Below are positions 1 to 7,207 of a DNA stretch of 13,431 bases, in pieces. The stretch is from Muribaculaceae bacterium. Its GTDB lineage: Bacteria; Bacteroidota; Bacteroidia; Bacteroidales; Muribaculaceae. The notes beneath the pieces were generated by a model. That model was not told the origin of the DNA and searched no databases. It saw only the letters and a program-made list of their open reading frames with translations. The translations under genes were made by a program, and so were the position numbers. The stretch is taken from positions 1 to 13,431 of the forward strand of contig JAFZSS010000125.1 in assembly GCA_017619255.1 (NCBI GenBank). Direction: 5' to 3'. Position 1 is the stretch's first letter. Each line of letters starts with the position of its first letter.

Positions 1-599
1 GCAATGTCGTCGAGCGCGGTGACCAGCATGGCAGTGGCATCGTTGTCCTCGAGCACCTTGAGCAGTCGTTCTATTTTATCGGTAGCTTCCTCACCGGCGT
101 ACTGCACATCGTGGACAAAGGCTGGCTCGCTGGGGCGGGCGGGACGGTCTTCCCAGATGTGGTCGGCAGGGTAGAACTCCGTGACAAGCATGAAACCATT
201 CTCGCCGCAGAAACGCTCCAGCTGATTAGCGTCCTGGGCACTGTACAGCCTGCCGTCGATGGCGATGACAGCGTCTTCCTCGAGCACTTGCTGCAGCCAC
301 TCGTGGATAGTGGGGTCATTGCCCATGTTTTCCTTCATCATCACAAAGCCGCTGTCCTCCAGTTCAATGCCTGCTTGCAGGAAATAACGGGAGTCGGTCC
401 ACAGGGCGGCTTGGTCAAGCGTGACCACGGCTGTGCCGTTGCTACCCGTGAAGCCACTGATCCAGTCGCGGAATTTCCAGTGGTCACAAATGTATTCACT
501 CTGGTGCGGGTCGGTGCCGGGGATGATGACGGCATCGACATTCAGGCGGCGCATCTCGTCGCGTAAAGCCTCAAGGTGAGGATAAGTCTCTCTACTCAT
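1..599 (-). CDS. Xaa-Pro aminopeptidase P-family protein, N-terminal part (cut by window edge)
   Basis: The leftward frame from the ATG at 599-597 is open to the window edge, giving the first 199 residues. It begins MSRETYPHLEALRDEMRRLN. Visible family features are the creatinase-type N-terminal fold segments: DAVIIPGTDPHQSEY (about residues 22-36), FTGSNGTAVVT (about 49-59), and LWTDSRYFLQAG (about 64-75). This is the usual pattern of aminopeptidase P relatives, in which a creatinase N domain precedes a metal-dependent pita-bread peptidase domain. The catalytic metal ligands would lie left of the window and cannot be checked. Family role: removal of an N-terminal residue before proline, in the cytoplasm; no signal peptide is seen. 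The gene starts 40 nt after the ddl stop on the same strand with no terminator between, so it is probably co-transcribed with ddl. Bacteroidales members are usually near 600 residues, so about two thirds is missing. Confidence 0.9.
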   Translation of the reverse strand, partial: MSRETYPHLEALRDEMRRLNVDAVIIPGTDPHQSEYICDHWKFRDWISGFTGSNGTAVVTLDQAALWTDSRYFLQAGIELEDSGFVMMKENMGNDPTIHEWLQQVLEEDAVIAIDGRLYSAQDANQLERFCGENGFMLVTEFYPADHIWEDRPARPSEPAFVHDVQYAGEEATDKIERLLKVLEDNDATAMLVTALDDI

Positions 600-639
600 G
601 ATGGTCTATTTGGTCAAATGGTTTTGATTACTTGATGGG

Positions 640-1641
640 TTAGAACTGGTTCTCGACGATGTCGGTCAAGACATCGGTCAATGACAGCCCGGCGGCCCGC
701 ACCTGCTGCGGAATGAAGCTGGTGGCGGTCATGCCAGGCGTTGTGTTGATTTCCAGCAGATTGATGTGGTCACTGCCGTCAGGGTTCTTGGTGATGATGT
801 AGTCGATGCGGATGATGCCGTTGCAGTGCAAGATGTCATAGATGCGTGATGTCTCGGCCTGCAAGGCGGCGGTCAACTCATCGCTGATGCGTGCGGGTGT
901 GATTTCTTCCACTTGACCGTTATACTTGGCATCATAGTCAAAGAACTCGTTCTCGGTCACGACCTCGGTGACAGGGAAAACAACCGATTTCTCATTGGTC
1001 TTATAACAGCCCACGGTGACCTCGGTGCCGTCGAGGAAGCGCTCAATCATCACATTGTCGCATTGCTTGAAGGCAAACTCCATGGCGTCATCCAACTGAT
1101 CACAGCTCTTCACCTTCGTCACGCCGAAACTGGAGCCATCGGCAGCGGGCTTGACAAAACAAGGCATGCCCAAGTAGTCCTTGACTTTCTCGGCTGTCCA
1201 GTCGTGCTTCACGCCGCGGCGAACCTGGATGCTGTCAGGCACCGAGCAGCCGAAAGCGCGCAGGTAGTTATTGAGAGCGAACTTTTGGAATGTCAGCGCC
1301 TCGACCAGCACATTGCAGGTGGAGTAGGGCAGGTCAATCATGTCGAAGTAGCCCTGCAGCACGCCGTCCTCACCGGGCGTGCCGTGGATGGTAATGTAAG
1401 CGTAGTCAAAGCGGATTTTCTCCCCGTCCTTGATAAACGAGAAATCGTTCTTGTCAATCTTGGGCTGGCTGCCGTCAGGCAGGTTCACATGCCAGTCATT
1501 GCGTCGCAGCACGACGATATAGACATTGTAGCGTACATGGTCGAACGCAGCGTTCAAACCTTCGGCTGAGCGCAGGGAAACCTCATATTCGGAGGAGTCG
1601 CCACCACACACGATGGCTATGGTTCTTCTGGTTGTATTCAT
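640..1641 (-). CDS. ddl: D-alanine--D-alanine ligase (ATP-grasp)
   Basis: A 333-residue cytoplasmic enzyme that joins two D-alanines using ATP to make the terminal dipeptide of the peptidoglycan stem. Motifs in order: GGDSSEYEVSLRS (about residues 13-25, with the substrate-binding Glu at 18), HGTPGEDGVLQG (86-97), the ATP-grasp strand CFVKPAADGSSFGV (161-174), the loop FFDYDAKY (233-240), and the metal-binding LLEINTTPGMT (295-305). The loop keeps Tyr240 where D-Ala-D-lactate ligases have Phe, which supports D-Ala-D-Ala specificity. The frame could be extended upstream to 1740, but that would add 33 residues encoded by the promoter region and run into murF. The ATG at 1641 gives the normal length and an N-terminus leading straight into the first beta-strand. 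ddl is divergent from murF, the next enzyme needing its product, and is followed by the aminopeptidase gene 40 nt downstream. Confidence 0.97.
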   Translation of the reverse strand: MNTTRRTIAIVCGGDSSEYEVSLRSAEGLNAAFDHVRYNVYIVVLRRNDWHVNLPDGSQPKIDKNDFSFIKDGEKIRFDYAYITIHGTPGEDGVLQGYFDMIDLPYSTCNVLVEALTFQKFALNNYLRAFGCSVPDSIQVRRGVKHDWTAEKVKDYLGMPCFVKPAADGSSFGVTKVKSCDQLDDAMEFAFKQCDNVMIERFLDGTEVTVGCYKTNEKSVVFPVTEVVTENEFFDYDAKYNGQVEEITPARISDELTAALQAETSRIYDILHCNGIIRIDYIITKNPDGSDHINLLEINTTPGMTATSFIPQQVRAAGLSLTDVLTDIVENQF

Positions 1642-1671
1642 TGTTAGATTGCACACATTAAAATTCGATTG

Positions 1672-1679
1672 CAAAAGTA
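1672..1679 (-). promoter_or_regulatory. Putative ddl promoter -7 box
   Basis: On the minus strand the sequence reads TACTTTTG, a match to the Bacteroidota -7 consensus TAnnTTTG, ending 30 nt before the ddl ATG at 1641. I found no TTG at the expected 19-21 nt upstream, so the -33 element is weak or absent. The box forms the outer part of the left arm of the 1672-1710 inverted repeat. Confidence 0.5.
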
Positions 1680-1702
1680 CATAAAAATTTGTGCTTTTTA
1701 TG

Positions 1703-1710
1703 TACATTTG
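1703..1710 (+). promoter_or_regulatory. Putative murF promoter -7 box
   Basis: TACATTTG matches TAnnTTTG and lies 22 nt upstream of the murF ATG at 1733, leaving a very short 5' leader. No clear TTG is present 19-21 nt upstream, because the left arm of the inverted repeat occupies that position. Confidence 0.5.
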
Positions 1711-1732
1711 CGGCAAAATAACCGACAATATT

Positions 1733-3046
1733 ATGGACATCCAAGAACTTTACGCATTCTATCAGCAGCATCCCGTTATCACCACCGACAGCCGCGATTG
1801 TCCCGAGGGCAGCATTTTCATCGCCTTGAAGGGAGAATCGTTTGACGGTAACCAGTTTGCCGCGCAGGCTTTGGAGAAGGGCTGCGCCCTTGCTGTGGTG
1901 AGCAACGAGCAAGTGTATAACAACTATCACGGCGACAAGATGATGGTCCTGGTGCCCGACACGCTGCAAGCTTTTAAAGACTTGGCGCGTGAGCATCGCC
2001 GCCGTTTCAATATCCCCGTTGTGGGCATCACGGGCACCAATGGCAAGACAACGACCAAGGAACTCGTGCGCGCCGTCATCGCCGAGCGTTACAAAGTGAT
2101 GGCAACCGAGGGCAATTTCAACAACGATGTGGGTGTACCCAAGACGCTGTTCCGTCTCGCTCCAGAGCACGAAATTGCCATTGTGGAGATGGGTGCCAGC
2201 CATCCCGGTGACATCAAGACACTCGCCGACACCGCCGAGCCCACCTGTGGCTTAATTACCAATGTTGGCAAGGCTCACCTCCAGGGGTTCGGCTCATTGG
2301 AGGGCGTCATCCATACCAAGGGTGAACTTTATGACAACCTGTCGCAGCGTTCCGGCAGCGTCATCTTCATTAACGCCGATAACGAGTATCTGATGGGCAT
2401 CTTGCCGCAGGGTGTTAAGGCCGAGTACTACACCCGGGATGAGAACAGGCAGGGCGCGAGCGTCTATGGTCAGATTGTTGCCTGTGACCCGTTCCTGCGC
2501 CTGCGGTGGAGAGAGGATGGCGGCACATGGCACGAGGTGAGGACTCACCTTATCGGCAGTTACAACATCGACAATGTGCTGGCCGCGGCTACCGTGGGCT
2601 TGCATTTCGGCGTCACGCCTGAACAGATTTGCCATGCGGTGGAGAACTATGTTCCTTCCAATAACCGCTCGCAGCTCACAGAGACCGAGCACAACCATCT
2701 CGTTGTCGATGCCTATAACGCCAATCCAACCTCGATGGCCGCCGCGCTGGACAACTTCAGCATGATGGAAGTATCGCCTAAGATGGCTATTCTGGGCGAG
2801 ATGCGCGAGTTGGGCGACAGCAGCGCCGAGGAGCACCGCCGCGTGGTGGAAAGGCTTGCCACCTGCCCCTTTGACGAGGTGTGGCTCGTGGGCAAAGAGT
2901 TCAAGGACATCGACTGCCCCTACCGTAAGTTTGACGATGTGGAACAGGTCAAGGCCGCCATTGCCGCCGACCGCCCCGAGGGCCGCTACATCCTCATCAA
3001 GGGCTCTAACGGCACCCGCTTGTTCCAACTCCCCGAATTGTTGTAG
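1733..3046 (+). CDS. murF: UDP-N-acetylmuramoyl-tripeptide--D-alanyl-D-alanine ligase
   Basis: A 437-residue cytoplasmic Mur ligase that adds D-Ala-D-Ala to UDP-MurNAc-tripeptide with ATP, the last cytoplasmic step of the stem peptide. Features in order: an N-terminal UDP-substrate domain (TTDSRDCPEGSIFIALKGE, about residues 17-35), the ATP-binding loop GTNGKTT (101-107), EMGASHPGDI (152-161), NVGKAHLQGFGS (177-188), HTKGEL (194-199, with the Lys that is carbamylated in Mur ligases), and the C-terminal domain with DAYNANPTSM (326-335), GEMRELG and IKGSNGTRL. The length is slightly shorter than the usual 450. The frame is open back to a GTG at 1691, but that start lies inside the promoter dyad, so the ATG at 1733 is preferred; the protein then opens directly with the usual N-terminal domain. 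It is divergent from ddl, whose product is its substrate, and followed by an independently promoted glycosidase gene. Confidence 0.97.
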   Translation: MDIQELYAFYQQHPVITTDSRDCPEGSIFIALKGESFDGNQFAAQALEKGCALAVVSNEQVYNNYHGDKMMVLVPDTLQAFKDLAREHRRRFNIPVVGITGTNGKTTTKELVRAVIAERYKVMATEGNFNNDVGVPKTLFRLAPEHEIAIVEMGASHPGDIKTLADTAEPTCGLITNVGKAHLQGFGSLEGVIHTKGELYDNLSQRSGSVIFINADNEYLMGILPQGVKAEYYTRDENRQGASVYGQIVACDPFLRLRWREDGGTWHEVRTHLIGSYNIDNVLAAATVGLHFGVTPEQICHAVENYVPSNNRSQLTETEHNHLVVDAYNANPTSMAAALDNFSMMEVSPKMAILGEMRELGDSSAEEHRRVVERLATCPFDEVWLVGKEFKDIDCPYRKFDDVEQVKAAIAADRPEGRYILIKGSNGTRLFQLPELL

Positions 3047-3067
3047 ACAACACTGATTGCAAAGTTT

Positions 3068-3095
3068 GATGAGCAGCCTGCTATTTCATCTTTTT
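3068..3095 (+). terminator. Weak candidate terminator after murF
   Basis: Twenty-one nt after the murF stop, GATGA (3068-3072) can pair with TCATC (3086-3090), with some further GC pairing inside, followed by five T residues (3091-3095). The inner loop is tight and the stem short, so this is a tentative call. It is the only hairpin plus T-run seen before the next promoter. Confidence 0.3.
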
Positions 3096-3117
3096 CATGC
3101 AGTTTATCGAATGATTA

Positions 3118-3148
3118 TTGCTGCAAAGAAGAAAAGTAGCTATATTTG
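3118..3148 (+). promoter_or_regulatory. Promoter of the SusA-like gene
   Basis: TTG at 3118-3120 is followed after exactly 20 nt by TATATTTG at 3141-3148. This is a full match to the Bacteroidota TTG-N19-21-TAnnTTTG promoter. It sits 35 nt before the ATG at 3184. Its presence indicates the glycosidase gene is not dependent on the murF transcript. Confidence 0.75.
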
Positions 3149-3183
3149 CAAGTAGAAATTAAAAACCTAATCGGATTACCAAA

Positions 3184-5055
3184 ATGAGGAAGATTTTATT
3201 GATGCTTGCCATGGCGTTGGGCATGCTTGCAGCCCAGGCAGCCAAAGTCAACATTGATCGCATCGAGCCCACTGATTGGTATGTGGGCATTAACGCTGTT
3301 CCCAGTGTGCAGTTGATGGTGTACGGCGAGGGTATCGGCAGTGCCGAAGTCACCACTCAATATCCTGGCGTGGCGATTGACAGCATCGTGAGGCTGGACT
3401 CGCCTAACTACCTGCTGGTGTATATTGACACCCGTAACGCACAGCCCGGCACGATGGAGCTGAAGTTCCAGCAGGGACGCAGCAAGAAGACGGTGAAATA
3501 CCAGCTTAAGGCACGCGAGAAACGCGGTAACGAGCGCCGTGGCTTCACCAATGCCGATGTGCTCTATATGCTCATGCCCGACCGCTTCGCCGACGGCAAT
3601 CCCGCCAACAACCAGATTGCCGGCATGGAGGCCTACAAGAACGACCGTACAAAGCCCAGCCTGCGCCACGGTGGCGACATCGAGGGCATCCGTCAGCATT
3701 TGGACTACTTCACTCAGTTGGGAGTCACCGCCCTGTGGTTCACGCCTGTGCTGGAGAATAACTCCCCTGACAGCCATGGCGGCAATGTCTCGACCTATCA
3801 CGGCTATGCCACCACCAATTACTATCAGGTGGATCCGCGATTCGGCACCAACGAGGAGTACCGCCGCTTGTGTGACGAGGCCCACAGTCGTGGCCTTAAG
3901 GTGGTGATGGACATGATTTTCAACCATTGCGGTGATTATCACCCTTGGCTCAAGGATATGCCCTCCCATGACTGGTTCAATGAGCCTGACTACAAGAACA
4001 ATTATCTGCAGACCAGCTACAAGCTGACACCCGTGATGGACCCCTATGCCAGCGAGGTGGACCTTAGGGAGACCGTCGAGGGTTGGTTTGTTCCCTCGAT
4101 GCCTGATTTGAATCACCACAATGTGCATGTGATGAACTACCTCATCCAGAACAGTATCTGGTGGATTGAGACCGTGGGCATCGACGGCATCAGGATGGAT
4201 ACCTACCCCTATGCCTATGCTGATGCGATGGCTCGCTGGATGAAAATCCTCGACACAGAGTATCCCAATTTCAATGTCGTGGGCGAGACCTGGGTGGAAA
4301 ACCCCGCCTATACCGCTGCTTGGCAGAAAGGCAACAAGATGGGCAAGCCCGAGAGCTATCTGCCCACGGTGATGGACTTCTCTTTCTATGAGAAAATAGA
4401 CAGCGCCAAGCACGAGGAGACCGACGGCTGGTGGCGCGGTTATAACCGTGTGTACAACAGCCTGTGCCATGACTACCTTTATCCCAATCCGTCGAGCGTG
4501 ATGGCCTTTATCGAGAATCACGACACCGACCGCTTTCTGCGCAATGGTCAGGATGTGGAAGCTTTGAAACAGGCGCTCGCCCTGCTGTTGACCATCAAGC
4601 GCATCCCGCAGCTGTATTACGGCACCGAGGTGTTGATGAACGGCACCAAGGAGGTGACCGACGGCAATGTGCGCAAGGATTTCCCCGGCGGTTTCCCCGG
4701 TGATTCACGCAATGCCTTTACAGCTGAGGGCCGCACGCCAGAGCAGAACGACATGTTCAACTGGCTGAGCGCGCTGCTGCACTGGCGCCAGGGCAACGAT
4801 GTCATCATCAAGGGCAAGATGACACAGTTCATCCCCTACAACGGCATCTATGTCATCGCCCGCGAGTACAAGGGTCGCCATGCCATGACCATCATCAACG
4901 GCACGACCGAACATCGCTGGATGAAACTCGACCGTTACAACGAGGCACTGGGCGGAGCGACTGTGGCTCGCGATGTGCCTACCGGCCACACTATCAGCCT
5001 GGCCGACGGTGTGCTTTCGCTGCCTCCACGCTCCACCCTCGTGCTGGACTACTGA
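3184..5055 (+). CDS. SusA-like periplasmic cyclomaltodextrinase/neopullulanase (GH13)
   Basis: A 623-residue exported glycosidase. Residues 1-19 are a signal peptide (MRKILLMLAMALGMLAAQA, predicted cleavage before Ala20) with no lipobox cysteine, so a soluble periplasmic location is likely. Residues about 22-110 form the Ig-like N domain of cyclomaltodextrinases, about 120-530 the GH13 barrel, and about 535-623 the small C-terminal beta domain. GH13 regions are intact: DMIFNH (243-248), GIRMD with nucleophile Asp339, VVGETW with acid/base Glu368, and ENHD with Asp447. Domain order and length match SusA of Bacteroides thetaiotaomicron (about 617 residues), which cleaves imported maltooligosaccharides, pullulan fragments and cyclodextrins. 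Exact specificity cannot be read from sequence. It has its own promoter and lies opposite the Sus-like block at 5820 onward, as a divergent or separate susA often does. Confidence 0.93.
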   Translation: MRKILLMLAMALGMLAAQAAKVNIDRIEPTDWYVGINAVPSVQLMVYGEGIGSAEVTTQYPGVAIDSIVRLDSPNYLLVYIDTRNAQPGTMELKFQQGRSKKTVKYQLKAREKRGNERRGFTNADVLYMLMPDRFADGNPANNQIAGMEAYKNDRTKPSLRHGGDIEGIRQHLDYFTQLGVTALWFTPVLENNSPDSHGGNVSTYHGYATTNYYQVDPRFGTNEEYRRLCDEAHSRGLKVVMDMIFNHCGDYHPWLKDMPSHDWFNEPDYKNNYLQTSYKLTPVMDPYASEVDLRETVEGWFVPSMPDLNHHNVHVMNYLIQNSIWWIETVGIDGIRMDTYPYAYADAMARWMKILDTEYPNFNVVGETWVENPAYTAAWQKGNKMGKPESYLPTVMDFSFYEKIDSAKHEETDGWWRGYNRVYNSLCHDYLYPNPSSVMAFIENHDTDRFLRNGQDVEALKQALALLLTIKRIPQLYYGTEVLMNGTKEVTDGNVRKDFPGGFPGDSRNAFTAEGRTPEQNDMFNWLSALLHWRQGNDVIIKGKMTQFIPYNGIYVIAREYKGRHAMTIINGTTEHRWMKLDRYNEALGGATVARDVPTGHTISLADGVLSLPPRSTLVLDY

Positions 5056-5092
5056 TACCGAAGATAAACCTTTAATAATACCGGAGGGCAAG

Positions 5093-5203
5093 ATGACTTG
5101 CAATCCGCCAACTGAAGAAGAGACATGGCAAATATTGTCACATATTACAGACGCTCAAGATGCCCTGAACGGTTTTGGGGCGGGCGAGCGCTCAAGAAAA
5201 TGA
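5093..5203 (+). other. Possible 36-codon leader frame overlapping the methyltransferase
   Basis: An ATG at 5093 is preceded by GGAGGG (5083-5088), the strongest Shine-Dalgarno-like site in the window. It opens a 36-codon frame (MTCNPPTEEETWQILSH...) ending in TGA at 5201-5203. That stop overlaps an in-frame methyltransferase ATG at 5200 (ATGA overlap), a layout that could couple translation. Against a real peptide: the methyltransferase N-terminus encoded in the other frame from 5125 looks family-like, and Bacteroidota rely little on Shine-Dalgarno sites. Confidence 0.25.
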
Positions 5204-5754
5204 ATGGTGCCAAGCATGCCGCATTGCCTGAATGGGTACTTGAAGACCTTGAAATTGCCGATAACTGCCGCCTGCTGGATATCGGTTGCGGCGGTGGGGC
5301 AAACTTGAATCGAATGCTGTCGAAGAACCCGACGGCCACTGCCGTGGGCATGGATATCTCCAAATTGGCCATGGAAATGACCCATGAGGTGAATTATCGT
5401 GACATCGTTGACAAACGCTTGTTGCTGCTGGGAGGAAATGCGACTCAGATGCCGTTGGCCCGGGAGTCCTATGACTTGGTCACGGCTTTTGAGACGATTT
5501 ATTACTGGCACTCGATGGAGTTGGGAACCGAAGAGATGTATCGTGTGCTGCGTCCCGGCGGCACTTGTCTTATCGCCAACGAGATGGACGGCCTGGCAGA
5601 GGATGTCAGGAGCTTTGAGAGTGCCGTGGGCGGCTTCCGTGTCTATACTATCGATGAAATTACCGAGTACCTCGTTACTGCCGGCTTCACCGACATTCAG
5701 TCCCGCCATGACGAGGCGCGTCACTTCATCTGCGTCACGGGCAAGAAGCCGTGA
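5125..5754 (+). CDS. Class I SAM-dependent methyltransferase
   Basis: A 209-residue soluble Rossmann-fold methyltransferase of the Methyltransf_11/UbiE-like type. The SAM-binding motif I is LLDIGCGGGANL (about residues 50-61). The acidic residue ending strand 2 is Asp77 in GMDIS. LARESYDLVTAFETIYYW (111-128) is motif IV, and MYRVLRPGGTCLIANE (138-153) the post-motif region. The methyl acceptor cannot be predicted. The N-terminal stretch FWGGRALKKMNGAKHAALPEW resembles that of many gut-bacterial homologues, so the ATG at 5125 is preferred over the internal ATG at 5200. The gene follows the SusA-like gene by 69 nt with no evident promoter or terminator between, so read-through is likely. It ends 9 nt before a strong bidirectional terminator. 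Confidence 0.87.
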   Translation: MANIVTYYRRSRCPERFWGGRALKKMNGAKHAALPEWVLEDLEIADNCRLLDIGCGGGANLNRMLSKNPTATAVGMDISKLAMEMTHEVNYRDIVDKRLLLLGGNATQMPLARESYDLVTAFETIYYWHSMELGTEEMYRVLRPGGTCLIANEMDGLAEDVRSFESAVGGFRVYTIDEITEYLVTAGFTDIQSRHDEARHFICVTGKKP

Positions 5755-5763
5755 CAGAAATCA

Positions 5764-5805
5764 AACAAAAGAGCGACACGGGAATTCCCGTGTCGCTCTT
5801 TTGTT
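5764..5805. terminator. Bidirectional terminator, perfect 42-nt palindrome
   Basis: Bases 5764-5784 are the exact reverse complement of 5785-5805: two 21-nt arms with no spacer, centred on GGGAATTCCC. The stem is GC-rich in the middle and flanked by A-runs on the left and T-runs on the right, so either strand yields a stem followed by a U-rich tail. It lies in the 65-nt gap between the converging methyltransferase and GH53 genes and can serve both. Confidence 0.9.
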
Positions 5806-5819
5806 ATCTGCCCGTTGGC

Positions 5820-7184
5820 TTACTCCAAGAAGCTTTTAAGCTCATAAAGGGCAGGGAGCGCCCGGCCTGTCTCGTGGTTCCACAGGCCTGCGTTGTACCA
5901 CGAGTCAGTGACATGCAGAATGTTCCAATTGCTGCCGCCCAGGCCATACTCGTTGGCCTCGGGGAACCACCAGAACAGTCCCTTGACGCGACTATAGGGC
6001 TTGAGCTTGTTGATGAGATCGATGGTGAACTGGCGCTGGCCCTCGGCCGTCAGGGGCCATGTTGAAGAGAAGTCTTGGTCACCCACCTTGTAGTGGTAGC
6101 TGTAGCCCGTCTCTACAATCATGATATCCTTGTCCTGGAACATATTGCTCACACTGTTGAGTGCCGCTGCCAGTGCTGCCAGGTTGCCATGATAGTATGG
6201 GTAGTAACTCAGGCCGATGATGTCATAGTCCACTCCGCGGTTCTTCATCTGGGTATAGAAGTTGGTCAGGACATTGACACGGGGCACACGCTCAGTGTGA
6301 AGGATGATTTTGGCACGGGGACACTCCTCACGGCATGCCTTGCCCGCAGCGATGAGCAGGTTGGCAAAGCGCACCCAATTTTCTTCAGGACTCGTCGTGA
6401 AGCATTGTTTGAGCTGTGATTGCGGTGTGCCGGCAGGTCCCCACAACATGCCGTAACTGATTTCGTTGCCCGTCTGGATGTAGTCGGGTGTCGCTCCGGC
6501 TGCCTTGAGTGCTCTCAGGCAGTCGCGGGTATACTCATAGACCTGAATCGCTAAGGCTTCATCGTCAAGTGACGCCCATGCCGCAGGGGTGGTCTGGGCT
6601 GACGGGTCGGCCCAAGTGTCGCTGTAGTGGAAGTCGAGCATGAACTGCATGCCGGCGGCCTTGATGCGTGCACCCAGCACCTTGACGGTGTCCAGATTCT
6701 GGATGACACCTTGTCCCACATGCTCGGCCGAAGCGTTCTCGGGGTTGACAAACAGGCGCACGCGCGCTGCGTTCCATCCCTGCTGCTTGGTCCAAGCAAT
6801 CACATCATCGATGCGCTGGTTGTTCACATCACGGTAATAGGCATAGTTGATGCCATGCTGTGTGGCCATCCGCTGGTGGGTCTCATACTTGGTCAACATC
6901 GAGATATCGCCACCCACGACGGGACCGTCGTAGGGTTGTGGATTCAGGCCTCCCAGGATGATGCTGATAAGCATGTTGACATCGGCGATGGTGATTTCAC
7001 CGTCCTCGTTGACATCACCGCAGAGTTCGTCCTCTGCTGTCAGAATCATGTGGATAAGGGTGTTCACATCGGCGATGTTGACCTCACCGTCGCCGTTCAC
7101 ATCTCCCTTAGAGTCAGCATTGGCACTGAACGCTGTCAGCGTCAGTGCCAATACGATAGTAATATGTTTAAGCCAATCAGTCAT
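5820..7184 (-). CDS. Secreted GH53 endo-beta-1,4-galactanase with N-terminal dockerin-type pair
   Basis: A 454-residue exported glycosidase. Residues 1-23 are a signal peptide (predicted cleavage after SANA). Two EF-hand dockerin-type repeats follow at once, at 27-48 (GDVNGDGEVNIADVN...) and 56-77 (GDVNEDGEITIADVN...), with the Ca-binding Asp/Asn positions kept. The GH53 barrel spans about 92-454 and shows GDISMLTKYE, RVRLFVNP, LDFHYSDTWADP (183-194), TGNEISYGMLW with acid/base Glu241, and VETGYS with nucleophile Glu358. Family activity is endo-cleavage of beta-1,4-galactan side chains of pectin (rhamnogalacturonan I). The start is 23 nt after the stop of the upstream amylase gene with no promoter between, so the two form an operon. 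A dockerin placed directly after the signal peptide, and a galactanase beside starch-active genes, are both unusual. Confidence 0.95.
   Translation of the reverse strand: MTDWLKHITIVLALTLTAFSANADSKGDVNGDGEVNIADVNTLIHMILTAEDELCGDVNEDGEITIADVNMLISIILGGLNPQPYDGPVVGGDISMLTKYETHQRMATQHGINYAYYRDVNNQRIDDVIAWTKQQGWNAARVRLFVNPENASAEHVGQGVIQNLDTVKVLGARIKAAGMQFMLDFHYSDTWADPSAQTTPAAWASLDDEALAIQVYEYTRDCLRALKAAGATPDYIQTGNEISYGMLWGPAGTPQSQLKQCFTTSPEENWVRFANLLIAAGKACREECPRAKIILHTERVPRVNVLTNFYTQMKNRGVDYDIIGLSYYPYYHGNLAALAAALNSVSNMFQDKDIMIVETGYSYHYKVGDQDFSSTWPLTAEGQRQFTIDLINKLKPYSRVKGLFWWFPEANEYGLGGSNWNILHVTDSWYNAGLWNHETGRALPALYELKSFLE
6954..7106 (-). repeat. Dockerin-type repeat pair encoded at the start of the GH53 gene
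   Basis: Two 66-nt units (7041-7106 and 6954-7019) each encode a 22-residue EF-hand-like repeat with the pattern GDVNxDGExxIADVNxLIxxIL. The D-N-D-x-D calcium-ligand spacing is kept in both. They are separated by 7 codons and sit directly behind the signal peptide. Confidence 0.88.
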
Positions 7185-7207
7185 GGTGAATCATTTATCG
7201 CATGAGG

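Larger units (their letters stand above)
1672..1710. repeat. Inverted repeat carrying both divergent promoter boxes
   Basis: The left arm CAAAAGTACATAAAAA (1672-1687) and right arm TTTTTATGTACATTTG (1695-1710) are complementary at 15 of 16 positions around a 7-nt spacer. Each arm carries an outward-facing TAnnTTTG box, one for ddl and one for murF. The mirrored layout may simply be two back-to-back promoters, or an operator for shared control of the two peptidoglycan genes. Confidence 0.75.

Noticed and set aside
920..945. Possible D-Ala-D-lactate specificity of the ligase
   Set aside because: The substrate-loop motif reads DYDAKY with Tyr240; the lactate-type enzymes carry Phe or another residue there, so ordinary D-Ala-D-Ala activity is expected.
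913..1569. Long open frame on the plus strand opposite ddl
   Set aside because: It is antisense to a clear ddl with all motifs; its protein shows no family features and the length follows from codon bias of the real gene.
1642..1740. Upstream extension of ddl to a start at 1740
   Set aside because: The extra 33 residues would be encoded by the divergent promoter region and overlap the murF start; the ATG at 1641 gives the normal protein.
3196..4521. Very long minus-strand open frame opposite the SusA-like gene
   Set aside because: The plus-strand protein has a signal peptide and all GH13 catalytic regions; the antisense frame has none and is rich in His, Val and Gly as expected of a shadow.
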